Assembly: GCA_038277395.1 (NCBI GenBank)
Contig: CM076190.1
Coordinates: forward strand, 135,122,372-135,186,371
Length of the DNA: 64,000 bases
Source: Dryocosmus kuriphilus
Lineage: Eukaryota > Arthropoda > Insecta > Hymenoptera > Cynipidae
Reading direction: 5' to 3'
This document shows, in pieces, positions 47,144-56,749 of this stretch. Made by a program: the position numbers and the translations under genes. A model generated the notes under the pieces. It was not told the origin of the DNA. It saw nothing but the letters and a program-made list of their open reading frames with translations, and did not search any database. The first letter of the stretch is position 1; each line of letters starts with the position of its first letter.

Positions 47144-47643
47144 NNNNNNNNNNNNNNNNNNNNNNNNNNNNNNNNNNNNNNNNNNNNNNNNNNNNNNNNN
47201 NNNNNNNNNNNNNNNNNNNNNNNNNNNNNNNNNNNNNNNNNNNNNNNNNNNNNNNNNNNNNNNNNNNNNNNNNNNNNNNNNNNNNNNNNNNNNNNNNNNN
47301 NNNNNNNNNNNNNNNNNNNNNNNNNNNNNNNNNNNNNNNNNNNNNNNNNNNNNNNNNNNNNNNNNNNNNNNNNNNNNNNNNNNNNNNNNNNNNNNNNNNN
47401 NNNNNNNNNNNNNNNNNNNNNNNNNNNNNNNNNNNNNNNNNNNNNNNNNNNNNNNNNNNNNNNNNNNNNNNNNNNNNNNNNNNNNNNNNNNNNNNNNNNN
47501 NNNNNNNNNNNNNNNNNNNNNNNNNNNNNNNNNNNNNNNNNNNNNNNNNNNNNNNNNNNNNNNNNNNNNNNNNNNNNNNNNNNNNNNNNNNNNNNNNNNN
47601 NNNNNNNNNNNNNNNNNNNNNNNNNNNNNNNNNNNNNNNNNNN
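47144..47643. other. Assembly gap, 500 N
   Basis: Exactly 500 undetermined bases, a size typical of an arbitrary scaffold gap. The true distance and content are unknown. Confidence 0.99.
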
Positions 47644-47754
47644 CGAAACAAAAATATAAAAATGATTTTACTTTTTTTTTAAACGAAATAAAGAAAAACA
47701 ACTATATGCACTTAAATTATATATTCTAATTGGAAATTGCATATTATGATAGGA

Positions 47755-48120
47755 TATGTTGTCACTCGGATGTTACAAGGCGAGGCGAGTAGCGCGGATC
47801 GTGTCCGGGTCCGTCCGGGAATCTGCGAAGATTCCCGAGCGGTTGGTGGACTGCGGGCCTCGCCGCTCGCCCGCGGTTACGTTCGGTCTCTCTTCAGTTG
47901 GTTCTTGCCAACGTCAGTCTCTTCTTGCCTTCGTCGTGTATCTGGTATGCAGTGTCGTAATCGTTACAACCCGTGTTGGGTGAATACACCGAGTGGTGCT
48001 TTTTTATTTTGTTTACCAACTCATTATCGCAACCTCGTGTTGAGTGAATACGTCGAGTATTGCTTTATTTCATATGTTCACCAGCTCAGGATTACACGTA
48101 AGTCGTAATAAACTTGTAAA
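47755..48120. repeat. GC-rich LTR-like block with ~60-bp internal duplication
   Basis: Contains the hairpin GGGAATCTGCGAAGATTCCC and a tandem duplication (CAACCCGTGTTGGGTGAATAC then CAACCTCGTGTTGAGTGAATAC, each followed by a T-rich part and CACCAGCTCA-like end). It ends with AATAAACTTGTAAATTCACA. The signals resemble the end of an LTR. No second copy lies in the window. Confidence 0.35.
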
Positions 48121-48124
48121 TTCA

Positions 48125-49705
48125 CAACCCAGCCTTCTTTTTACTGTATTTCTCCCATATTTTCGGCGTCAACATCCTTTTCCCTTCCACGGTTAGATCT
48201 CATATTCTAAAATATATAACCGTATCTATAATTTTTCAAATCTTTAATTTTTTATAAAACTCAACCTTTCGAACTACGTTCAATTACGTGTATCTTATGC
48301 TGCTATCATTTTAATTCAATGAAATATCTTATAATCTAACCATAGATACGATAGGATATGCACAATATTAAAAATGTATTTACAACTAATCATACAAAAT
48401 ATTTATAAAATTATATAGCAAAAAGGAAGAGATTTTTATTTTCTATGAATATACCTCAGTCGAAATATAGGTAATTTTTTGATACTCTAAAAATTTTCTA
48501 CCTCAGAGAATTTACAAGGATCTAATGAAGGTTTATTGCAGTATAATCGAAGACCCATTTAAGTACGCAAAATGTGCGGAAAATTCCATTTCTGCACGTT
48601 TTGAGGACTTAAAACGGACTTATTAAATCCTTATTAGATTCTCGTGGCTCGTTCATTCACTGCTGTCAATATTCTATTGCACACGGATGCTTTTGCGTGC
48701 CTTTTTTTGAAATAGAAAAAATTTCAATCCCAATTTTCTTAATAAATAATCACTATAAAGTATGCAGAAGCTTAGTATCAATCTACCTTCTTACTTACAA
48801 CAAATGCCGACTATCATTATATTGCGATTTTATTGAATACAAGAAATTTATGCTAGATTATAAACTTTATATGTTGCATGAACTGTCAATAATGAGTTTA
48901 TTCTTCACTCGTTAAGTAAGAAGGTAAATTGGTGTTTAACTTTTGCGTACTTGATAGTGATTATTTATTAAGAACATTTGAATTGAAATTTGTACTATGT
49001 CAAAGAGTATGCGTAATTATTTTTATAACTATAAATATACTAATGACCTTATAATGAAAATTAAACAATTTTTTTCCAGTAAATTTTATTCACAAAACAT
49101 AGTACTTGGTGCTGTTCAGGCATAAAGTATTTTGAACTCATTTTATAATAAACTCGGATATGATATTTAATATTGAATATGGATGGACTATTATTTAATA
49201 TTTTGCAATGTTTAATAGTACTCTTAATATTCGCATATGTTTAAGAACATTTATATCAAAGTAAAGCCACATCTTTCAAAAATACAGAAAATATGGCATT
49301 GAATATTACATACATTTTTTTGGTATCAGATTTCTTATGGACTAAATCTTATGAAACATAATTCTTAATACTCGCCGAATGTAAAATAAGTATTATAAAT
49401 ATATCGAATAAATTGAGCAGTTAGAATGAGAACATCGTAATGCTTTTTTAAACTTAAATTGGTGTTAAAAAATTCTCCCAATTTATCCTTCTTGAATACA
49501 GAGGAGTGTTCATTTCAAAGTGTTGCGAAATATCTTCATGAGGAGCCCGTGAAGTATTTATTGATCCTAAATTTGTAATTCTACAATAATTCAAATAATT
49601 TTTGATATCCTTATAAAAAGTGTTAATGAATTTATATTTACGTTAGTCTAAGTGTGGCTGATGAGAACTATGGCCCAAGTAGTAATTTTTTAATGAATTG
49701 AGGGT
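48125..49705. other. AT-rich stretch, nothing recognised
   Basis: No gene was supported. A ~22-base inverted pair at about 48777 and 48911 (CTACCTTCTTACTTAC and its complement) may mark a small degenerate MITE. Confidence 0.35.
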
Positions 49706-49709
49706 ATCA

Positions 49710-49979
49710 TTAGTAGGTTCCAGATGAGTGACTTGCGATTTTATCATCCTTTTCCGGAGGTTCGGAAATCGGTGTACCTTCATAACCTATTTTACTTTCA
49801 TCGATTCTAGTAGTTTCATCATTTTCTCTAGATTCTTCGACCTCTTCATGTTCTTCCTCCTCTTCTTGCTCATCAGAATCATCATTCCGTTCAATATCAT
49901 TCGAGGTGCCATTCAAGACGCCCTTGGTTTTCTTCTTAACAATTGTTGCTTCTCTTGTAATTAACATGGAGAACATCAT
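49710..49979 (-). CDS. Acidic low-complexity frame, possible exon
   Basis: 89 open codons with a D/E-rich centre (DDSDEQEEEEEHEEVEESRE) and a stop at 49710. It is more gene-like than its AT-rich flank and lies downstream of the BEN-like exons on the same strand. No splice junction with matching phase was found, so a link to that gene is unproven. Confidence 0.3.
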   Translation of the reverse strand: MMFSMLITREATIVKKKTKGVLNGTSNDIERNDDSDEQEEEEEHEEVEESRENDETTRIDESKIGYEGTPISEPPEKDDKIASHSSGTY

Positions 49980-50095
49980 AAATTATACATATACAGAAGC
50001 TATTTCTTAATTGATAATCAAAAAAATTTGGTAAAGTCTCTTCTAAATTAATCGAAAATAATGTTTACAAAATTTTGTATGTTTGTTCAAAGAAA

Positions 50096-51088
50096 TCTGC
50101 CCGCTTCGCGGGCACATTCTCATCTCACGCTACACTTTCGGTATTTATGGATCGTATAAACCTTTAAATTAAAAATTAAAAAAGAAATTATTTTAATTAT
50201 GGCTCTATCGCCCTTAAGGAATACATTATCATCATGACATTCGCGCTTCGCGCTCGATAATTACATTTTTTTAAACACATTGTAGATTGTTAAAGTTTTT
50301 TTGTGATTTTCCAAATTTTCACAATGCAGGATTTCGATTCTTAAAAGTAAAACGATGAGTCTTATTAATAAATTTTGTAGCTCTTTCCAATATGAACAAT
50401 CCTGCTTGTTAACATTTTCTCATATCTTGCATAGTTTTGCTGAAAAGTGGTTTTCTTTATATTTCATAACATATTTCACGAATAACTCAAAAACTGCTCG
50501 TCTGTTCGAAAAAAATTAAGTTAGAAAATATGTAGATCTTTTTGAGGTGAACAACTTTGTTCATTATGATTTTTTTCGTATCTTGTATAGTTTGGCGGGA
50601 AATTAGAATTTTTTTTTAATGAAGTTTTTCTCGATTAAAACAAAAACCGTGCATTTTGTCGAATAATGGTTACTAAAAATGTGTAGATCCTTTCAGCTGA
50701 ACAACTTTGCTTATTATAATTTTTTCCGTATCTTGAATATTTTGGGCAAGAAAACACAGTTTCTTGTTTTTATTAACGTTTTCTTGATTAAAACAAAAAC
50801 CATGCATTTTATCGAAAAATGGTTGAAACAAAATGCGTAGATTTTTTTAAGGTGAATAATCTTACTATGCACTATTTTTTTGTATCTCGCACAGTTTAGC
50901 AGAAAAATTGATTTTTTGATTTTGTGAAAATAGATTTTGATGGATAAATCCATAACCACAGGTCAAAACCGGCTGATTAACGAACCCGTCCTTTCTTTTA
51001 GCACCATGAAGAAGTGTGCCAGGGTACAATTCAAGCAGGTAAGTCCTTCAAAAGTTATCGCGTCCAAGGCGGCAACGACGACAACGAA

Positions 51089-51121
<33 letters not shown>

Positions 51122-51263
51122 AACAGACAGACAGACACCGTCGTAAAAAAACATTTTTTCTGACTCAGGGAGTCTCAAAACGTGGAGATTTGATGAAAAC
51201 TGGGGGGGGGGGGGGGGGGTCAAATTTTACATAAATCGAATATCTTCTCCAATGAGAATGTAA
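50096..51263 (-). mobile_element. Helentron-like non-autonomous element, copy C (complete)
   Basis: In the given strand it starts with the hairpin GCCCGCTTCGCGGGC (50099-50113) and ACATTCTCATC (50114-50124). It continues with GCGCTTCGCGCTCG (50245-50259). Four units marked by TATCTTGCATAGTTTT-like words follow at 50423, 50579, 50729 and 50883, about 153 bases apart. The GAC/ACA block is at 51083-51140, and the element ends in ATGAGAATGT (51252-51261). The order is the reverse complement of copy A, base by base recognisable. Short frames inside the GAC block are not genes. Confidence 0.65.
51202..51219 (+). repeat. G18 homopolymer
   Basis: Eighteen consecutive G inside copy C, directly after GATGAAAACT. 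Copies A and B have ordinary sequence at this site; copy D has a longer G-run. Confidence 0.9.
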
Positions 51264-51735
51264 AAATGTTATAATTCTATAAACTTTGACAACTTTATCG
51301 GAAATCATCAAAATTTGCATCGCTTACTTTATATCCTTGCTTTTTTAAATTTTTAAACCCTAATATATAAGATAGAATAAATATATATGATAGATATAAT
51401 ATATAATTGAATAATAAAGAAATATTAATTAATTAAATATATAAATAAAATTTGGTAAGAATTCTTAGTTCGGAACATAAATATCGTAGTTAAGGAGCCA
51501 TCTGATTTAAACTCCACTGTATAGTCGAAATATTCGAACCCGAATTTAATTTTCACTTCTTAGAGAATTTTGAAGTTGCTATCGACTTCTGATATCTGCG
51601 CTTGTCGTTAGCGAATTTATTGATATATAGAATGAATTCTTTCTTAAAAGGATTAGGTTTTACTTGGCACGTGTATTCTGCAATTTAACTAGGTCAAATT
51701 GTAATTATTGTACAAGTCTAATATTAACAACTTAC
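51264..51735. other. AT-rich, probably intronic
   Basis: Lies downstream of the BEN-like exon's donor site. No other feature was seen. Confidence 0.3.
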
Positions 51736-51956
51736 GAAAAAGTCCCTAAATAATGTAGGATTTATCGCTTGTCTTAGCCCGCGTTTTCCTTTTACCGAAT
51801 AATTAACAAAAGTGTGTCCATACACTTCAAGTAGGAATTGTCGCTCTACAATTTTCCATTTTTCATCTCCATCAAAATTCACATCAGTTTGGATCGTTGT
51901 ATTAGTGTAAGCAATAATATGTATTGGCACATAAAATCCACGTACGGGCGAAATTT
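51736..51956 (-). CDS. BEN-domain-like exon
   Basis: Bounded by an acceptor-like CATCGAG at 51957 and a strong donor GTAAGT after 51736. The 221 bases read 2 nt plus 73 codons, ending in phase 0. The protein includes RGFYVPIHIIAYTNTTIQ and ERQFLLEVYGHTFVNYSVKG then INPTLFRDFF. This fits the BEN-domain pattern of a V..G..V start, a helix with LL..vyg, S.kGk.g and a final Np.l...f. BEN domains bind DNA and chromatin factors. The similarity is by eye only. Confidence 0.4.
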
Positions 51957-52348
51957 CTCGATGTAATAAATATTAAAGGAATTATTGAATATTGCATTAA
52001 GAAAATTATGTACATGAATTACAATAAAACTAGGAAATAGAACATGGTTCCTACTTTTTAAAAATAATATGTTATGCGCAATGTATTTTCACCATATTCG
52101 AAGCCGGTTGTAAATATTGAGACGGTATCTGGAAAATGATTAAAGAGAAATAATTAGATGAAAACACCGAACTGTACAAATTAATTCAGGGTAAATTTAA
52201 AAATAAATTTCACCTCTTTCTTTACACTTTGTTTAGTTGGGTGAGCTGACTTGTATTGATGCTTCATGGCAGCTAATAACATTTTATGGAACGCAATATC
52301 CCTTTTTATGACTGTCAAAAGTTATCTATAAATAATGTGAAATAACAA

Positions 52349-52499
52349 TTAGGTAATGAAGAGAAAATAAGTAGAATAATCATTATAAGACTTCTCTTTT
52401 TCGGGAATAGTTGCCGCCATAGAATTTATTGCACTACTCCAATTCTCGTTACTTAACCCTTCATCCTCTGACGAAAAATAATTTAGTTTGTTGTGACTG
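52349..52499 (-). CDS. Possible exon, acidic, unknown
   Basis: A pyrimidine tract (TTTCTTTTTTCGAG) precedes an open frame of about 48 codons including NYFSSEDEGLSNENWSSAIN, stop at 52349. It lies between the Gln-rich exon and the BEN-like exon on the same strand and could be spliced to either. Confidence 0.3.
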
Positions 52500-52556
52500 C
52501 TCGAAAAAAGAAATTTTTCAGAAACCGTTTTGGTTCAAAGATTCTCTTTGAAACAT

Positions 52557-52961
52557 TTATCTAGATGTCGAGATTTCAGGAGCGACATAAACTTGGTGAA
52601 TTTGCGTTTGAACATTTCCAGGATTAGACGGATGCATCAAGTTATCATATTGATAATTCGATTGACCTGTTATATTTCGATTCTGTAAATTTACTTCACA
52701 TATTGTCGTTTGCTGACGTAAATTTGAGAGGATAGCAGAAGCTGACAACAGCACATTTTCTTGAGATGCAAGCATCGCTTTTTGCACATTCAGTAATGGT
52801 ACTTGATGCTGTAATATTAATAATGGATGTCTTATCGCTTGTTGTAAATAATTCTGATTCGTACAGTTGGGTACGATTATTGGTGACTGACAAATAGAAT
52901 CTGATGAATGTGCGGAAGCTGTAGGCTGAATATTTCTATGCTTGTTCCATAGAGAAAAATA
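52557..52961 (-). CDS. Gln/Asn-rich coding exon interrupted by mariner 5
   Basis: Open from the mariner edge down to a stop at 52557, rich in Q, N, S and hydrophobic residues (NQNYLQQAIRHPLLILQHQV). If mariner 5 and one TA copy are removed, the frame runs on without a stop into the minus-strand sequence at 53918-54025 (QFQNALKNESSVVPK). That upstream part meets a stop near 54030, so an exon border or a frameshift lies there. No family recognised. It is probably part of the gene with the BEN-like exon. Confidence 0.4.
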   Translation of the reverse strand, partial: YFSLWNKHRNIQPTASAHSSDSICQSPIIVPNCTNQNYLQQAIRHPLLILQHQVPLLNVQKAMLASQENVLLSASAILSNLRQQTTICEVNLQNRNITGQSNYQYDNLMHPSNPGNVQTQIHQVYVAPEISTSR

Positions 52962-53917
52962 CGACGCACGTCCAGAAAGTAAGCGTACTGGTACTCTCAC
53001 AGCTGTAGGGAATACTTTTTCGACATGTTGGCAACACTGCCGCGTAGCCTGACCCCTCCCCTTCAAAACGAGACCAATCCGAGCTTAGTGTGTTGAAAAC
53101 TCTTGACGCAGTAGCATTTCTCGCGAAAAATGTCGATCGTATTTCCCGCCAAGTGTGAAATTTGCGCCGTCATTCGCATCGTCATTTGGAGCGCTACGAA
53201 CGCGAAGGCGATGCTTTTCTCTACTCTATTGTTACTGGAGACGAAACTTAGGCTGCCCACTACACGTCTGAAACTAAGAGGCAGTCTCAACAATGGCGTC
53301 ACGCCTTGTTACACTCCGCCAAGGAATTCAAAACCATAATTTCAGTCAAAAAAATCATGGCATCCGTGTTTTGGGACCATAAGGGCATAATTTTGATTGA
53401 ATGTCTGCGTCACGTGGAGACCATCAACGCGGCGAGATATTGTGAGACGCTGAAAAAATTGAACAGGGCGATTCAGAATAAAAGGAGGGTCATGCTGACG
53501 AAGGGAGTCTGCCTGTTGCATGACAATGCCAAACCTCACACGGCCAACGTCACGAAGCAACTCCTGGACTCTTTTGGATGGGACGTTTTGAACCACCCCC
53601 CGGATTCCCCTGACCTAACCCCTTCAGATTCCCACCTCTTCACTTCCCTGAAGCTGCACATGGGTGGAAACATGTTTTCAACGGACGAGGAGGTGAAGGG
53701 GGAGGTGGAGAAGTGGGCGAAAGAGCTGGCGGGAGACTTCTTCAAGGCAGGCATCAAAAAATTGATCCCGCGGCTCACCACTTGCATCGAAAGGGATGGT
53801 GACTATGTCGAAAAATAACTTACATATGTATAAGTGTAACCAACTATGTTTTTGTTTTAATAAATTTTTTTTTAAGCCTACATAAATTGAGTACACTTAC
53901 TTTCTGGACGTGCCTCG
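52962..53917 (+). mobile_element. Mariner element 5, internally deleted, in a coding exon
   Basis: TA duplications (52960-52961 and 53918-53919) and inverted repeats starting CGACGCACGTCCAGAAAGTA (left) and CGAGGCACGTCCAGAAAGTA (right). 956 bp. It is the same family as mariner 4, and more than nine bases in ten agree where they overlap, judged by eye. Confidence 0.93.
53130..53818 (+). pseudogene. Mariner 5 transposase remnant with intact C-terminal half
   Basis: Begins MSIVFPAKCEICAVIRI at 53130, then a deletion removes most of the DNA-binding region and joins to the catalytic domain. The first Asp is kept (IVTGDET), followed by a stop in place of the usual Trp near 53250. From 53306 a 170-codon frame is open to GDYVEK at 53818 with LLHDNAKPHTAN and SPDLTPSDSHLF. 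PPY is changed to PPD and DFHLF to DSHLF near the third Asp. Not functional. Confidence 0.9.
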
Positions 53918-54339
53918 TACTTAGGAACCACCGATGATTCATTTTTCAATGCATTTTGGAACTGTCTTCTGTTGGACTTGATAATATTCTTTTTGAACAT
54001 ATTTTTCTGGCCCAAGCTTTTTTTTCGTCAATAGTTTCTGTTGAAAAAATTTTCCCATAGTAGTCAAATATTTCGCCTTCCTCGGAAACGAAGGTTGTAC
54101 CCAGAGCATTTTTATTTTCTGAAAAATTTTCAACTGTGAAGCATTTAAAAATTTCTAAAAATTATCGCAAGTAATATTCCAGTCTAAAAATGATTGATCT
54201 ACAGCAAAAAACGTAAACCAAATTATTTTCTGTAGTTTCGTAAAGTATATAAAATTTACTGGAGAATAATATAAATGTTATGATAGTATAAATAATATAG
54301 ATGTGTTAGAAAACAAAAGTTTTAAATTAATCGATAATA

Positions 54340-54547
54340 CTTTCGAAAGTTATCGCGTTAACAGACGCCGACGACAGCAACGACGACGACGACGATGATA
54401 ACAGAGAGACACCGTCGTAAAAGTCATTTATCCTCACTCAGGTGGTCTTAAAACGTGGAAGTTTGATGAAAACTGGGGGGGGGGGGGGGGGGGGGGGGGG
54501 GTGGAGAACTTTACACGAATCTAATACCTTCTCTGATGAGAATGTAA
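54340..54547 (-). repeat. Helentron-like repeat copy D, terminal block only
   Basis: Starts at TTTCGAAAGTTATCGCG, has a short GACGACGACG block and ACAGAGAGACACCGTCG, a G27 run at 54475-54501, and ends GATGAGAATGT (54535-54545). It lacks minisatellite units and the hairpin. Confidence 0.7.
54475..54501 (+). repeat. G27 homopolymer
   Basis: Twenty-seven consecutive G after GATGAAAACT, at the same site as G18 in copy C. Such runs can form G-quadruplexes and are easily mis-sized in sequencing. Confidence 0.85.
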
Positions 54548-56111
54548 TAAAGGTATCCGAGTTCCGGTGGCGTTATAAAGCAAAAAGGCATAATATTTTT
54601 AATTGATGGCGAATTAAACTCCAATTTACACATGCTGATCAGAGAAGATTGCGCCGTAGAGTTCTTCCTCTACCTCCACAGTTTCACCAGGTAGGTTATG
54701 GCATGAAAGTTTATGTTTCGATCATTAAATGTGAAATGCGTACGTACCTGCATTGCTAATATTTTGGCCTGAGCCTTTTTTTGTGATCGAGTTCGAATAT
54801 CCACCCACGTTAGTATGACAATCGAGTTTATAGCCCTTTGTTTCACAGGAAAATTTGAAAGTGGGACAAAATCCCTGTACGAGCCGTTTATCTACTAAGT
54901 CAGAGCGAACGTTTTACGCCTCATAATTCCGAATGTCGTTCCGGGACCTTTATTCAGGAAATCTGAACTTTCGTCGAAAATGCAATTCAGTACAATTGGA
55001 AAAACACGCAATAACGCTATATATATATATCTCGCTTTTGCGTCTGATTGTCTGACTGACAGCGTGTACTTGAACTGAACATGTCGGTAAATTGATTTCC
55101 TAACCGACTGAGTATCGAACATTTCGGCATGCACGTGCATTCATTTAATGACATAGATAGAAGCATGAAATTGTGATATTATTAATTTTCTTATAAACGT
55201 GTTTAATTTAGTAGTAATAAAATTAATTTAAGGGTGAACAATGTCAAAAAAAGCTTTTATTGAAGTTGGTCATCGTCTAATAGAAATCATCTAATAGTAA
55301 TGGTACTCGTCTAATGGTCAAATATTTTTACAACAATGTGACGTCGTTGAAAATGTAATCGCTATTCCAATTGCAAATCTTGTGTCGTTTTGTATTCATA
55401 TGAATGTAGATAATGCAGTATACATTGGATTACTTATTACCCGAAAAAAACTAAAATAAAAAGGTTCTAACGTTAATATTTGCATCAACTTTTAATTATA
55501 TCCCTCACGTAATAACATTTTCCAATTATACAAGATGAGTAACGTGTATTGGTGTTAAATATCAAAACAGAGCCTCCTTTATGAGAAAGCAAAGTAGTTA
55601 ATGAGATTAATATATTTTTTAATATTAAATATTATTTTAAATAATTTTAAACTCAGAAAGACTCCACATTATTCCAGTGGTTACACAGGTTCAAAGTCAG
55701 ATTCAAAATGTTGAAGAGAATTGAAGAGGTGTAAATGTGGACTTGCAAAATACTATAAAAAAAATTTTTAAGAGACTAACCGAGAATTAAAAGTGTACTA
55801 AATAGTAGTAAGAGAATCCAACGATGTTGTTAATTTCTTAGCAGATCTAAAAGAAGGATTCATTCAGCATTATGGAGGATCAAAAACGTACTTATATTTC
55901 GACTCGGGTATCGAACTCTTTTAGTAAACGTGGTTTCATTGACCTCTTCTTTCTTTTTTATCATCCTCTTGTTGAGCTCCTCGGGGGAGTCGGCGCTTCT
56001 TTGGGGTGGCTTGAATGCTCTTTTAATACTGAAAACGCGCCTCAATGAGACCGCGTTAGGCAACCACTGAGATAGGCATAAATCCAGGACATGGAGGTAT
56101 TTCACCTGGTT
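54548..56111. other. Unassigned
   Basis: No gene was supported. An 81-codon minus-strand frame at 55860-56105 begins just past the stop of the two-exon gene and could be untranslated or an alternative exon; a frame at 54895-55140 looks like chance. Confidence 0.3.
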
Positions 56112-56545
56112 TCAAACTTCTCTTCTCGTCGCGTCGTCGTCGGCGGTGTCGTTGTCGATGTCATCAGTGTCTTTCTCATCGTCAGCCTCGTCCTGAGTCT
56201 TTCCAAAGTGAAAAACGAAATTATCTCCTTGATACTGTGTGGAAACTGCAAAATGTGTAATAAACTCAGTATTATATATTTAATTTAAAAAATTCTTATT
56301 TCATGTATAGAAATATGTATACTTACTTATTTCGATATGAAAACCCATCGGAACAGCGACATCTAGTTTTACAAGGGGAATTCCTTCCTCCCCTTTCTCC
56401 ACTGGAATCCATGCTTCTTGTTGTGTTTGATGTTGCTGTTGTTGCTGTTCCTGTTGTTGCGGGAGCGTTTCTATTGATAGAAACTCTGCTAGTGATATAG
56501 AAGAGCACGACACCATCGATCCAATTATATTTGTTGGTAGTGCAT
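56112..56545 (-). CDS. 3' end of a spliced gene, two phase-matched exons, unknown protein
   Basis: Exon 56327-56545: acceptor TTAATTACAG, 2 nt plus 72 codons plus 1 nt, donor GTAAGTAT. Exon 56112-56245: acceptor CATTTTGCAG, 2 nt plus 43 codons plus TGA. The split codon and frame match exactly and there is no internal stop, which is strong evidence for real splicing. The protein piece has a Gln-rich run (LPQQQEQQQQQHQTQQEAW), a mixed middle (GIPLVKLDVAVPMGFHIEI) and a D-rich tail (DTDDIDNDTADDDATRREV). The first exon entered lies above 56545 and was not found. No family recognised. Confidence 0.55.
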
Positions 56546-56659
56546 CTGTAATTAAAAAACAAAGGAAATTAATGCTCATTCATACATAATCTTAAACACT
56601 GAAAAATTATACTAACCTATTTTATTGTTTATAAAAGCGTACATACAGTTTATAAACAA

Positions 56660-56740
56660 TAAAATATGTATATATTATATATATATTATATATATATATA
56701 TATATATAGGGCGAGAGAGAGAGAGAGAGAGAGGGAAAGA
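56660..56740. repeat. (TA)n and (GA)n microsatellites
   Basis: A TA run at about 56664-56707 followed by (GA)n at about 56713-56733. It marks the end of readable DNA polymerase sequence. Confidence 0.95.
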
Positions 56741-56749
56741 GAACGAGTC

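Noticed and set aside
47105..47729. Long frames across the N gap
   Set aside because: They consist of undetermined bases.
48697..48915. 72-codon frame as a small membrane protein
   Set aside because: AT-rich composition and no start context or homology; a chance frame is more likely.
50937..51146. Thr-rich plus-strand frame and its antisense Val-rich frame
   Set aside because: Produced by the (GAC/ACA)n block of the repeat family; no conserved protein.
54895..55140. 81-codon minus-strand frame
   Set aside because: No splice signals, domain or composition change supports it.
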